Assembly: GCF_964355755.1 (NCBI RefSeq)
Contig: NC_092673.1
Coordinates: 28,215,001-28,279,000, forward strand
DNA: 64,000 bases
Direction of reading: 5' to 3'
DNA from: Antedon mediterranea
Lineage: Eukaryota > Echinodermata > Crinoidea > Comatulida > Antedonidae
How positions within the stretch are numbered: position 1 is the first letter of the stretch; every line of letters begins with the position of its first letter. The notes under the pieces were generated by a model. That model ran no database searches and was not told where the DNA came from. It was given only the letters and a program-made list of their open reading frames with translations. A program made the translations under genes and the position numbers. Shown here piece by piece: positions 28,701 to 39,791 of this stretch.

Positions 28701-29004
28701 ACATATGATTTACAGTACTATCTACCCTCATAGTGACACCAACCCTGTGATCTGACTACGCGACTAAAGCTTATCCTTTCCTGTATGGTGATGTATGTAT
28801 TGTTGGCCTAGATTAGATCAGACACGTATTCATATAATCTCATATAACATAGCTGTTCTAATATTTTAATATATCAAATTTACTTAAGTTTAATTCTAAA
28901 TGTCATATAATTTCATGAGATTACTAATAATTCAATTATTGACGGTGATTTTCTAGATATAAACAGATTTTTCCAGACATTATTCATTTACGAACACTCA
29001 CCAT
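25762..29004 (-). CDS. RPL7A: 60S ribosomal protein eL8 (RPL7A, SURF3)
   Basis: Structural protein of the large ribosomal subunit. Five coding exons in transcript order: 29002-29004 (ATG alone), 28016-28286, 27132-27352, 26426-26626, 25762-25863. Phases fit; 265 residues (human 266). Recognisable segments are [40 protein letters not shown], the [11 protein letters not shown] stretch, [12 protein letters not shown] (L7Ae fold), [20 protein letters not shown] and the C-terminal RRHWGGG. An ATG-only first exon followed directly by a donor is typical of ribosomal protein genes. It is head-to-head with MED22 and lies 0.5 kb downstream of GLMN on the same strand. Introns host box C/D snoRNAs. Confidence 0.98.
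26006..26150 (+). mobile_element. MITE family A copy
   Basis: Complete: GTTAAGCTCTGTTTATACTA at the left, TTATAGTGTAGACAGAGCTT at the right, flanked by TTA on both sides. It lies in the last RPL7A intron. Confidence 0.92.
26212..26256 (-). mobile_element. MITE family A fragment
   Basis: A short remnant (ATGTGACAAAAAAAAATGTG, then ATGTGCCCATAT). It ends about 20 bases from the snoRNA at 26279-26358. Confidence 0.6.
26279..26358 (-). ncRNA. SNORD36: box C/D snoRNA, SNORD36-like, copy 1
   Basis: Read on the minus strand, a perfect 6-bp terminal stem (GCTTGC/GCAAGC) encloses a box C (ATGATGC, one mismatch to consensus), a D' box (CTGA after TTCAC) and a D box (CTGA). The 14 bases before D' complement 28S rRNA GUGAAGAAAUUCAA. 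The 12 bases before D complement 18S rRNA GUUAAAAAGCUC. By the D+5 rule these would direct 2'-O-methylation of the 28S and 18S adenines that human U36 family snoRNAs modify (18S A668, 28S A3703). It lies in the last RPL7A intron; human RPL7A introns also host SNORD36. Confidence 0.9.
26897..26974 (-). ncRNA. SNORD36: box C/D snoRNA, SNORD36-like, copy 2
   Basis: Paralogue of the snoRNA at 26279-26358, in the preceding RPL7A intron. It keeps the same GCTTGC/GCAAGC stem, C box ATGATGT, D' and D boxes (CTGA), and both guide segments (TTGAATTTCTTCAC for 28S, CGAGCTTTTTAA for 18S). The middle region differs, as expected for unconstrained spacer. It directly abuts a MITE at 26975-27098. Confidence 0.9.
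26975..27098 (-). mobile_element. MITE family A copy
   Basis: ACACTATCAAACTTTATGTG at the left, CTAGTTTGGTAGTGTAGACA at the right, with the core between. The right end is 28 bases from the splice donor of RPL7A exon 27132-27352. Confidence 0.88.
27556..27639 (-). ncRNA. probable box C/D snoRNA, guide partly recognised
   Basis: In the second RPL7A intron on the host strand, an 8-bp terminal stem with one mismatch (GATACTCC/GGCGTATC) encloses a box C (ATGATGC) and a D box (CTGA), with the same spacing as the two SNORD36-like genes. An internal segment TTGAATATTTGC complements the universally conserved 28S GCAAAUAUUCAA. The D' box is not canonical and the segment before box D has no rRNA target I recognise. 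Confidence 0.5.
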
Positions 29005-29330
29005 TTTGGCCGAAGGTTGAGAGGCTGAGGGATTGTTTCATCAATGAAAAGTGCTCTATAGGCGACGCAATTTAAAATGTCTAAAATATAAAGTATTATT
29101 CTACAATGGAATGGAAATATCATACACACTAATTTATATTTCGTTAACAAATATACCATTTAAAATAAAAATATTTGTAATAATTCTTCAAAAATAAATT
29201 TAATATTGCATCTCATGAACTGCTTTTCTTTGATTTCTTTAAAATATAGGGGGCGCGATGGAAAAACTGAGACAAAAAAAAACACAAGGGACAGCAGGTC
29301 GGGACAGCGAGAAAGAGGTGCGTTTGGCAC
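29005..29330. promoter_or_regulatory. RPL7A-MED22 bidirectional promoter and MED22 5' exon
   Basis: The genes are head-to-head. On the minus side, pyrimidine-rich CTCAGCCTCTCAACC about 10-25 bases before the RPL7A ATG resembles a 5' TOP leader. On the plus side, a probable noncoding MED22 exon ends at the donor GCAC|GTAAGT (29330), and a matching acceptor (TTTTATACAG) precedes the coding exon at 29743. TSS positions cannot be read directly. Confidence 0.55.
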
Positions 29331-29742
29331 GTAAGTTGGCCTAGGCCTAGCTTTCATTATAAGCATAAATAATGTTTAAACTAATTTGGAATCTAAAGGT
29401 TGAAACTATGCATATTCTCTGTATGCTAGAGTTCGATCAGGTATATATCGTAACTCAGGCCTAGCTAAATCACTATTTTTGTATTATTACTTAGTATTTT
29501 AAGGCCCTCTATTTTCTAATTATTATTTTATAGCCTAGCTATGCCGGGTGTCTGATCATTCGGCCGCCATACCGGTCATTTCGGCCGCCGGTTATAGAAT
29601 GGTGCCCCACATTCGTCGAAATGCACTCCATTGTTTTTCTATTTACCGTAGACCTAAATATTGTTAATGAATACTGTCACTGAACCACATTGAAATTGAA
29701 ATAATAATCGTTTTATACTTTTTTTTATACAGTATTATAATA

Positions 29743-30781
29743 ATGGCACAGGCTGGACAACGTTCCTCCATACCTCAAAGTAAAGACCATCTGTTAAGAT
29801 CATACAACAAGAGACTCAAAGATGACGTTAGATCAATGCTTGAAAATTTCACAGAAATAATCAAACTCGCAAAAGTATGTCAACTACAATTTATATTATT
29901 TAATATTAATGATATTTTTATACACTTTTCAAACCTGCATAATGGCTTTTACAATACTCTAAATTTGGTTGTTAACCTTGGTACTTTTTCTTACAGGTTG
30001 AAGAAGTAGGTCAAGTATCACAGCAAACACAAGGAGAACAAGACCATAATGAGATGCAAGTGAGAGCTGCAAATATAGTAAGTACAAAACATTACCGACG
30101 ACTTGATTGGCTGAGCGCCGGCAGCTGGTCGCTCCGTGCTTCTGATTGTTGTAGTTCAGAATGTTTGTATTCAAAGGAAGATTTGCTGACAGGTTATTAA
30201 TAATAATAGTCTTGTCAAAAATATCTATATATAAAAAAGTAATAATAATTATAATAATATTTATTTGGTCACTAATAAAATAACCAGAAGTGAGAATAGA
30301 CACAAAAACAGATTTTGCACTGACTCCCAAGTAGTTTAGCTGTCAAAAGGGAGGGGGGAGCGTGTACCCCATCACTACCCCTAGATCAAGTAGTATGATG
30401 GTTTCTATTACTTAGTAATCCTAATCATGTATGTTTTATTTAGCAACATGGGTACAAATCTGGTGGAAGTGACCTTTTGGTGGACATTGTACAAAAAATG
30501 ACATTTGTAAAGTGTAATGTAAAATTTCGTACATAATTCTTATAAATTAATATTGTATTCAGGTTCGAGCTGGTGAATCCCTGATGACACTCGTAGCCGA
30601 CATCAAACAGTTTCTTATTCTAAATGACTTTCCATCAGTTAATGAAGCCATTACCAAAAGGTCACGTTATTTAAAGGGAGTACAGACAGATATTGATGTA
30701 AAACTCATACAGCTTCGAGATGACCTCACAAAGGACCTATATGACATTGAGGAAGAGTACTACTCTTCACGATACAAGTGA
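29743..30781 (+). CDS. MED22: Mediator complex subunit 22 (SURF5)
   Basis: Helical subunit of the Mediator head module that links activators to RNA polymerase II. Three coding exons: 29743-29874, 29997-30077, 30563-30781. Phases fit; 143 residues, matching the short vertebrate isoform (about 140). Diagnostic segments are [60 protein letters not shown] and the C-terminal [12 protein letters not shown]. The last coding ~65 bases form unit zero of the tandem array that follows, so the 3' UTR is probably expanded through it to a polyA signal at 32630 or later. Confidence 0.96.
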
Positions 30782-32569
30782 ATACTGCACAGGAGCATTA
30801 ATGGGTACAGCCAGCAAACAACTTGTACACTTATGATATGACCTCTCTAATATGACCCCTATACAACATTGAAGAAGAGTATTACTCTTCATGTTACAAG
30901 TGAATACTGCACAGGAGCATTAATGGGTACAGCCAGCAAACAACTTGTACACTTATGATATGACCTCTCTAATATGACCCCTATACAACATTGAAGAAGA
31001 GTATTACTCTTCATGTTACAAGTGAATACTGCACAGGAGCATTAATGGGTACAGCCAGCAAACAACTTGTACACTTATGATATGACCTCTCTAATATGAC
31101 CCCTATACAACATTGAGGAAGAGTATTACTCTTCATGTTACAAGTGAATACTGCACAGGAGCATTAATGGGTACAGCCAGCAAACAACTTGTACACTTAT
31201 GATATGACCTCTCTAATATGACCCCTATACAACATTGAAGAAGAGTATTACTCTTCATGTTACAAATGAATACTGCACAGGAGCATTAATGGGTACAGCC
31301 AGCAAACAACTTGTACACTTATGATATGACCTCTCTAATATGACCCCTATACAACATTGAAGAAGAGTATTACTCTTCATGTTACAAATGAATACTGCAC
31401 AGGAGCATTAATGGGTACAGCCAGCAAACAACTTGTACACTTATGATATGACCAAGTGAATACTGCACAGGAGCATTAATGGGTACAGCCAGCAAACAAC
31501 TTGTACACTTATGATATGACCAAGTGAATACTGCACAGGAGCATTAATGGGTACAGCCAGCAAACAACTTGTACACTTATGATATGACCAAGTGAATACT
31601 GCACAGGAGTATTAATGGGTACAGCCAGCAAACAACTTGTACACTTATGATATGACCTCTCTAATATGACCCCTATACAACATTGAAGAAGAGTATTACT
31701 CTTCATGTTACAAATGAATACTGCACAGGAGCATTAATGGGTACAGCCAGCAAACAACTTGTACACTTATGATATGACCAAGTGAATACTGCACAGGAGC
31801 ATTAATGGGTACAGCCAGCAAACAACTTGTACACTTATGATATGACCAAGTGAATACTGCACAGGAGCATTAATGGGTACAGCCAGCAAACAACTTGTAC
31901 ACTTATGATATGACCAAGTGAATACTGCACAGGAGCATTAATGGGTACAGCCAGCAAACAACTTGTACACTTATGATATGACCAAGTGAATACTGCACAG
32001 GAGCATTAATGGGTACAGCCAGCAAACAACTTGTACACTTATGATATGACCAAGTGAATACTGCACAGGAGCATTAATGTGTACAGCCAGCAAACAACTT
32101 GTACACTTATGATATGACCAAGTGAATACTGCACAGGAGCATTAATGTGTACAGCCAGCAAACAACTTGTACACTTATGATATGACCAAGTGAATACTGC
32201 ACAGGAGCATTAATGTGTACAGCCAGCAAACAACTTGTACACTTATGATATGACCAAGTGAATACTGCACAGGAGCATTAATGTGTACAGCCAGCAAACA
32301 ACTTGTACACTTATGATATGACCAAGTGAATACTGCACAGGAGCATTAATGTGTACAGCCAGCAAACAACTTGTACACTTATGATATGACCAAGTGAATA
32401 CTGCACAGGAGCATTAATGGGTACAGCCAGCAAACAACTTGTACACTTATGATATGACCAAGTGAATACTGCACAGGAGCATTAATGGGTACAGCCAGCA
32501 AACAACTTGTACACTTATGATATGACCAAGTGAATACTGCACAGGAGCATTAATGGGTACAACCAGCAT
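30713..32569. repeat. minisatellite seeded by the MED22 3' coding end (122-bp and 68-bp units)
   Basis: The first unit overlaps the end of MED22 coding sequence. Five or six ~122-bp units follow, each carrying a copy of the last codons (reads [12 protein letters not shown] then stop) plus ~60 bp of 3' UTR (AATACTGCACAGGAGCATTA, AACTTGTACACTTATGATAT). From about 31441 the array changes to about fifteen 68-bp units that lack the coding-derived part, with one 122-bp unit near 31630-31780. Runs of a GGGTACAG or TGTACAG variant show local homogenisation. Confidence 0.96.
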
Positions 32570-33657
32570 AGACGATCTAAAGAAGTGAACTATGTTTCTT
32601 GTCGCCAATGACTACTATCTGTCTACACAAAATAAATTAGTACAGCCAGATATTGACCCAAGTAATTTTAGTATGCCTTCTCAATTGGTATAATGTTGCG
32701 AACGATTTATAATATTAAGTTAGCAAGGTGATATGGAAAAGAGCTTCATTTTGAGATTTATGTGTGCCCTTCTTATCTGCAGTTTGTATTCTGTTGGTAC
32801 TGTGGGGTAAATGGTAAATAAATGAAACCAATACTGTAATGATGCTATTTTATGTTTTTTTTTCTTTTATTAACAGAAAAAAAACAGTTGCAACACAACT
32901 ACAATATAGTAGAACCTTTGTTTTACGTTCCCTGAATTTTTACGTACGCATAAAATGACTGATGACGTCATTGTTTTTTTACGTACGCATAAAATGACTG
33001 ATGACGTCATTGTTTTTTTACGTACGCATAAAATGACTGATGACGTCATTGTTTTTTTACGTACGCATAAAATGACTGATGACGTCATTGTTTTTTTACG
33101 TACGCATAAAATGACTGATGACGTCATTGTTTTTAGTACAGTACAGTGTAATATAAAATATAATGTTTGCAGTGCATACAGATGATTGTAAAATATATAT
33201 TTAAAACGAATAACATGCTTCAAGGAGGGATTTTATGGTTTGGACGAATCCCTTTTCACAGTGAAGCCCCCTTTAAGTACTTTGTGTCCAAACCCCATTG
33301 TCCGATCCCAGCCACAGCCTTGATAACGCAATTATTTTTTAATTTATTTTATATTATATATAATATATTTTTTTTTATTAATACCTAATAATTCTACTAT
33401 ATTGCGGTATACTGAATAAACAAAAATTACAAAGTAAAAATGATATTATATTATTATAATATTAGCCCTCTATTATATTATTATAATATTACATTTATTA
33501 TCATTAAAGTCGTGTGCATGGAGATGAATACGGTATTTATATGTCTAATGATGATAATGGCATTAGAATATACAGAACATTGAAATACTGTAATAGGTTT
33601 CTTGCATTCAAACGCCTGTAGTGTGTGAACGTAAATTGTGGAAGCAACAGGAGCCCT
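32570..33657. other. MED22 3' flank to HMGR-like gene
   Basis: Holds AATAAA signals near 32629 and 32817, the CRE-containing array at 32941-33135, and AT-rich microsatellite-like sequence around 33340-33510. The HMGR-like gene ends at 33658 on the other strand. No other gene is seen. Confidence 0.5.
32941..33135. repeat. 39-bp tandem array, 5 copies, each with a CRE palindrome
   Basis: Near-identical copies of a unit containing ACGTACGCATAAAATGACTG followed by ATGACGTCATTG. Each unit has the 8-bp palindrome TGACGTCA (CREB/ATF site) and the ACGTACG palindrome. Because 39 is a multiple of three, the array stays open on both strands and mimics a repetitive protein. Confidence 0.97.
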
Positions 33658-36596
33658 CTAGTGTTTGGAACCTCTGGTGAACTTTTGGTGTGCAGCCGAA
33701 AAATGATGTGCGGTCATTGCTGCGCTGACAGACAGTTCCCCGCCTATGAGAACACCCATTATCACTTCAGCAAAAGCATCTCTGCTGTTCTTTTCGGGAA
33801 GTTGTAACATACTTAGACACGTCTAAAATACAAGGAAAAAATTCTGTTAAAATGTCACCGTACAAAACTTGTACAACTACAACGTATGATGCGAGAGAGA
33901 ATTTTTTTTCTCGACATGTGACTATGCATACAAATTATCTTTCGCAGAAAACAAATGAATGCATATAAAAATTAAGTTTTAAACTTCCTTTAAACAGAAC
34001 ACAAGTTTAGGTCACTAAACTAACAAGGAAAACAAGCAAACAATCATTTATAAATTAATTGTGCCAACAAAATTAATTAAACGGTACATACATTTTGAGA
34101 AGGCAGACCTGTGCCGCCTCCAATAGTTGCAACCATCATTGATGGAATAGTTGAGCGTACCCGAATATCACCTTCTGGTGTTTTACTCATCTCTGTACTA
34201 CCAACATGCGATTCGGCCACGCAAGCAACGTCTTGTCCGCATGCGATATAAATGGCGGCCAACGCATTAGAAGCATGGCATGTTATTCCTACATTATTAA
34301 AAAAAATGTTTAATAATTATATTGATTATTAGTAGTTAGATATTGTTTTTTAAAAAAAGCCAAAAGGGAGATTTTCTTCAAGAGTGGCGCTGAATACTTT
34401 TTCGTCGTACGACGCAGTCTGAGTTGGCCTTACTTTACCAGTAACACCAGAAGACACAACATCGATGCGCGCGTAAAAAAGGTTTACATTATCATCTGGA
34501 TTTAAATGCGCGCGTTAGTTAGTATCATTTTAGTAGGCTATCTGTGGTGTTACTGACAACGCATCATCGTCAATAACCATAGAATACACTGTGCATAACC
34601 TATCTTTTCACATTTATCATGATCAATTATTTGCACAAGTTACATTCAAGTGTTTATCTATATAAGGAATATACATACAAAATAAACACTATTTAGACCT
34701 TGTTCAGACACGAGATAAGGTCACTTTCGATTGTATAATATAATGTGTATAACTCTATGGTGTCAACACAATTTGCTTTAGTCACAAGACATTAACGATA
34801 AAGTACAAACATTAGGCAGTACATATTGAACTTTTGAGGGGGAAAAATGTATGCAATGCGCAATGTAATAGTATTCCAACGGTAATGAATAATTTAACGT
34901 GGGATGTATTCAAGGGAATGTCACGTAACGTAAAAATAATACTACTTTTTTAAAGAATGATTGAAACTTGCCTTTCACTCCTTGCATGTACTGACTAACC
35001 ATCACTGATTCACTCAAAATAGTCAAATTTTCAACTTGTAAATAGAATATAAGTATTAATCAGAAATGTTAGTTGAATACAGGTATAGTTGAAAAACTGA
35101 AAGGACACAAATCAAATTGTTGCAAACGGAAGTGTTTGTCGAAGATAATCCATGGACATATTAAACACATTATTTCATTTGTCCATTTTAATCTAAAAAA
35201 ATATAATTCTGTGACTGGGTGTCAATGGAGATACAAATAAAATAAGTACTGAAAAAATGACAATGCTGTGGGTATCAGTGGCTGGATCTCAATATGGAGA
35301 TACAAATAAAATAAGCACTGAAAAAATGACAATGCTGTGGGTATCAGTGGCTGGATCTCAATGGAGAGATACAAATAAAATGTGGGTATGGGGTGGGTAT
35401 CAGCCAAATAAAAATAAACTAAAACAATCACAAATAAATTTCAGAGCTTTTTAACACTAACCTTTTTCAATGCAAGTGAGAGTATACTTGGAGATAGTAA
35501 AAAAATAATAATTTTATTTGATATATGCCTACTTTGAAACAAAATGCATAATATGTATATCGAAGACTACCTGTTGTTCTTAAAATCTGTTCAACATCAT
35601 CTTTAGGACAGATAACTTCACCAGTGACGTAAAAACTCCTTGAATTCGTAAAAGGCCCACTGTTATGACTAAACCCAACTGCGTTAAGCCACCATTTCTG
35701 TGGTTGAACAGGTGCTTCTTGAAGTAGCTCTCTAATAGCCACATTGGCAGCAGTTGTGCTTCTATAGCCTGGTTCAGCAGAAACGTTTTCACTTTCGTAC
35801 ACAAACTTAGTGAGCACTTTATTACCGTGTAAAGTAGCTGATGTGTGTTTTAACTTGCCATGTCTGTTAGTAGTTTCTGCAGCCTTCTTAACCATATCAA
35901 ATATCTCGGGACAATTAAACCACTGGAAAAAGTTGTTTGCATCAGATATGTTTCCGAAATAGAATTCTGGAGACAATAGAACAGGTTTCTCAATGACAAC
36001 GGTATTGACGCCTCCACAAGCACTGACCATTTTGCAGCCTCTTGAGTAGGAGGCTACTAACGCAGCTTCAGTTGTAGCCATGGGGACAGAGTAAGATCCC
36101 CTGGCGTACATACCATTTACGTCGACGTTGACAACTCCAATTGGAATCTTCACGGTTCCAATATACTTCTCAATGTTCTGTGTGTATACATCATCTTTGT
36201 GTACATCGTCCAAAGCTGTTAGATCGAACGTTTCCAGATTGTTAATATACCTCTGACGGTTCAACGTTGCACCACTGGTGTTATCGCCAACCAAATTTGG
36301 TTTGTTTCTATAATTAAAAGGGTACAATACAGTGGTTTTTTTATGGGTTTATTTATATATATTTTTTAGAACAATTTGCAAAACTTTCATGGCGCAATTT
36401 GTAAAACTCACGATTGGATTGTCGCAGGATTCTTGGATTCTTTAGAGGTCATACAACCATCATTATGATGTCCATTACTGGTGTGCCTCAAAAAGGTCAT
36501 ATATCTCCTAGGAAGATGACACGAAACCAGCTTTCGCAAACTAAATAACTTTGACATAATCTGTTTCGTAAAAAGTGTAAATACATTTGATGACAT
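33658..36596 (-). CDS. divergent soluble HMG-CoA reductase-like protein
   Basis: Related to HMG-CoA reductase but without the N-terminal membrane domain of animal HMGCR. Five coding exons in transcript order: 36412-36596, 35571-36307, 34972-35034, 34092-34288, 33658-33822. Phases fit; 448 residues. The 63-base third exon needs a GC-AG intron (AAAG|GCAAGT donor). Retained family motifs: PIGV, VPMATTEAALVAS (catalytic Glu), TTNRHGKL, YIACGQDVACVAE (catalytic Asp), IGGGTGLPSQ, and a C-terminal GELS...HH (catalytic His region). The Gly-Asp-Lys-Lys motif carrying the catalytic lysine is replaced by GFSHNSGPFTN, and the cofactor motif (DAMGMNM in human) by SAEPGYRSTTAAN. The pattern recalls bacterial-type enzymes more than animal HMGCR. 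The Arg/Ser/Leu-rich first 45 residues could be a mitochondrial presequence. It may be a pseudoenzyme. Confidence 0.78.
35219..35385. repeat. second locus of the 67-bp minisatellite (~2.5 copies)
   Basis: The units ATGACAATGCTGTGGGTATC and CTCAATGGAGATACAAATAA match the PPAN-intron array at 9590-10385. The block is in the HMGR-like gene intron between exons 34972-35034 and 35571-36307. Confidence 0.95.
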
Positions 36597-36744
36597 TACA
36601 TTATAACACTTTCATTTATGATACAGTATCAATCAAATATATTTTTCATGTAGGTCTTTTCTAATGCTTTATTTTCAGTCGTATTGGCATTAAAGCAGCT
36701 AGTATACCTAGAAACTCATTCCTACCGAGGCTAGTGTACTGTTA

Positions 36745-36775
<31 letters not shown>

Positions 36776-38689
36776 TGAAAATTGTTCTCGTTTACTAATT
36801 ATACATGCTAAGCCTAGACCATATTATAACTTATGACGGATAAGAAAGTTTTATTTTTTTATAATTCTATACCAATTATTTTGTGCCTTAATTTAAAACC
36901 AATCCATGCCTATATTTTGTTCCCGTAACAAAGGAAATGAAATGTTAGGCCTATGCCTTTTATAATAAAACCCTTATATGCGTCGCATTGGGGTTTGTTT
37001 TAAAAAAATACCTGTAAATGCTGTAAATATACAATATTGTGAATCCTTGAGTTTAGAAAAAGACGGTTAGTAGGCCTCCGAGTAAGTCGAACTAGATAAA
37101 CTACCCTCGAGTAGACGAATAGAGTGAGTATACGTCGTATTTGCCTTGCTACATTTAGATTATCAGATATCGAGTATGTTTCTAAGCCAATAATATGTCT
37201 TGTTACGCAATGCTGGTTTTAACCTTAATACTGGATGTACATGGATTATAGTACAGCAACTAAAAGCGAGGCCTATACAATGCGAATTCAGTTTAAATGA
37301 TATTAAATATGTTTAAAAAAACCTTAATAAAAGTTGAAATCACACTTAAAATGTTGAATGATTGCACCGAATTTCGAATTAAAATAACTATAGTGAGTTT
37401 AATGAATAGGCAAACTGCCTTAAAATGTGACATGTTTCGAAAAACTATTCTCATAATCAGAACAGAAAATAACGCCTAGAGTACTTATATATCAATAGGA
37501 CAGGTTGTATGTAAATGAGGAAGTAATTAGCATAACATTTTTTTACAATCAGATATTGTTTAGTCGCACTAAAAAATAATTGATATAGCTCATTGTTGTG
37601 AAATATGTTTTATTATGTTCAAAAATCAATACACGTGACACTTGTTGACGGACTTGTATCAATTGGAATCCACTCGCATCGATTACTATAAAAATATAAT
37701 GTTGATATAAAGTTTGCGGTACACCTCGTATTCAATTCTCAAAAGAACTGTTGAGTTTCTATTTATAATGTATTGTTTCGATATAGAGGGAGATCCAGGA
37801 TAATAATAACTCTCTGGCGGTGAACTATGATGCGTTCTGTGTTCAAGCCATGTCACGTGTACTGAGCAATACGTTTCGGCCTTGTGGGGGGCGGTAATGA
37901 GGCTATAAGTCGGTTATTCCCTTGTACCCATCAAAGACCAGTATTGGTTAGAATTTACCTCCCACATAGTCTGAAAATACCGTTTTCATCTTTTACTAAC
38001 AAACCATGGAGTTAATTATATTTCTTCATGACACTTTAGGTAGACCTACTGGTAATAATTCAAAAGCAGAATAATATGACGAACGCTCTGTCCTGGTGAT
38101 GTAGGTGGTGGTGGTGGTAGTAGTCCTGTGAGTTAGCGCTGCCTGTTTGAATGGGAATAATTAACACGAAGTTTAATTCACATTCACAATGAAGACATGG
38201 AGTGATTAAGGTATAATGATGATATACAGTATTTATCTTTATTTCACCATTGATTGTATTCTTATAAGATTGGTTACCGAAGCAAATAAGGCAATTAATA
38301 AGCATTGTTAGGGTGATCGATTGGGACCCGTAAACGGTGATTGAGGCTGCTTGGTAACCAAGGCCAGGATTACAATCAGACTCGGGTGGTCGATACTTGA
38401 AGCAGGTTAATTTTCCTGATCATTTATTCTTTAGATTAGGCTTACGTAACCTGCTGTTTTTACAGGTGGCTGGAAATTTACTTCATCGCATAGGCTAATG
38501 ACGATTTCGTAGCTCTGAGGAAATTATAAGGCTTGCAATCGATCTTGTGGGCTAAAATGAGTCTAGAAATGGAATTGGAATTATTCATTATCTTGGTTGA
38601 AACTATCTTGAAGCTGCTATCTGCAACCTCCTGAATTTACTGTAGGCTCTATTTTATACTGAAATCATAGTTACAGCCAAGTTTTCAAA
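36597..38689. other. intergenic region, HMGR-like / uncharacterised gene
   Basis: About 2.1 kb between divergent starts. Contains a (TCTCGG)n microsatellite at 36745-36775, a GTGGTGG/GTAGTAG tract near 38101-38122, and AT-rich sequence. No ORF or RNA gene could be supported. An acceptor-like site just before 38690 is not obvious, so the 5' end of the next gene is uncertain. Confidence 0.4.
36745..36775. repeat. (TCTCGG)n hexanucleotide microsatellite
   Basis: Five perfect tandem copies of TCTCGG upstream of the HMGR-like gene start. Confidence 0.95.
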
Positions 38690-39692
38690 ATGGTTGCAAA
38701 ACTATGCAGATTATCAAAACGTTGTGAGCGAGATTTGTCACAAGAATTGATGGCAGTAGACGAAGAACTAGCGTCGCTAGACACCCTCGGATCTGACTCA
38801 GTAAAAACGCACTTCAATTGTTTCGAGTTGTGTGGATGGATTTTGAATGAACGAATAAGTTACCGTAAAACGCACGTAACGAATCGCGCGGCACTGAAAC
38901 CGCTAGAAGCCAGGCACAATTTCCTTGGTTACGGGTCGACGCCACAGATAGATTACAATTTTCACCATTATAGCAATCTTAGAAAATATATTGAACAATA
39001 CAGACGGTATAATACATGTTCTGGGCCGCTCAGAAGTATGACTGAATCGGGTGATCATAAACGATACAAAACACTTTATTATACAGATGATCCATCATGC
39101 AACAAGTCAATTAAATTGGAATCAACAGGACGTAAGTCTAGACACTGCAATACCAAGTTGTCTCACTATCGCGAAATGCCAACTAACTTAGACGAGACAC
39201 CACTCTCTAACGATTTACTTAAGAAACAATTATCTATGGGATCCATAGCAGTGGATGTTCTTCGACATCATGCAGTAAACCAGGCGAATTCGTACGGTGC
39301 TAATACTCAGGATATCCCCGTTATCAACATGATTCGACGTAATTTGAATCTTACTCCGGGAGGAACAACTCCCGCTCGTCCCCAGTTGCCATACTTCCCA
39401 ACCCAGACGCCGAAGTTGTCGAGTCGTCACACAATTCTTCATAATCGAGCACTCGGGTAAGGTTAAAATTCACTTATCTAAAAGCAATGAGTATATTGAG
39501 TATGGACAGGAGCAGTCTTTATTGGCGTGTGCACACATATTTCTTTAACTTTGTTGATATCTATCTTCGTTGGTTTGGTTGTGACTTTTCACTTTGTTTG
39601 TTGTGATTTTCAGTTATTTCTCGGATCGATCGAAGACCATAGACTTACAGAAGCGTGTAATGTTCCTACGACTTGCATTCGAACGACGCTAA
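38690..39692 (+). CDS. uncharacterised basic protein, main exons
   Basis: Not recognised. Exon 38690-39456 is a 255-codon open frame with mixed GC-rich codons, ending at a good donor (CTCGG|GTAAGG). Exon 39614-39692 follows a good acceptor (GATTTTCAG) and continues in phase, reading GYFSDRSKTIDLQKRVMFLR and then LAFERR before TAA TGA. A strong donor (GTAAGT) comes immediately after these stops. Predicted length is 281 residues, rich in Arg, His, Ser and Tyr, with no signal peptide or membrane segment. A PGGTTPARPQLPYFPTQTPK proline-rich stretch lies near residues 224-243. The downstream exons (40085-40196, 40456-40734) look coding but do not join in frame through this exon. Confidence 0.6.
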
Positions 39693-39791
39693 TGAGTAAG
39701 TTGCGTGACGTAATCTAATCACGTGCACCGTTTTTACGCCTACGTCGTTCACGCACTTTTTTGCACTTTCAATTGGTTGGTATTTTATATC

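Noticed and set aside
31441-32569. CRISPR-like regular array
   Set aside because: Units are contiguous tandem copies without unique spacers, in animal DNA.
32955-33185. ORFs with repeated MTDDVIVFLRTHK
   Set aside because: Product of a 39-bp (multiple of three) tandem repeat; open on both strands.
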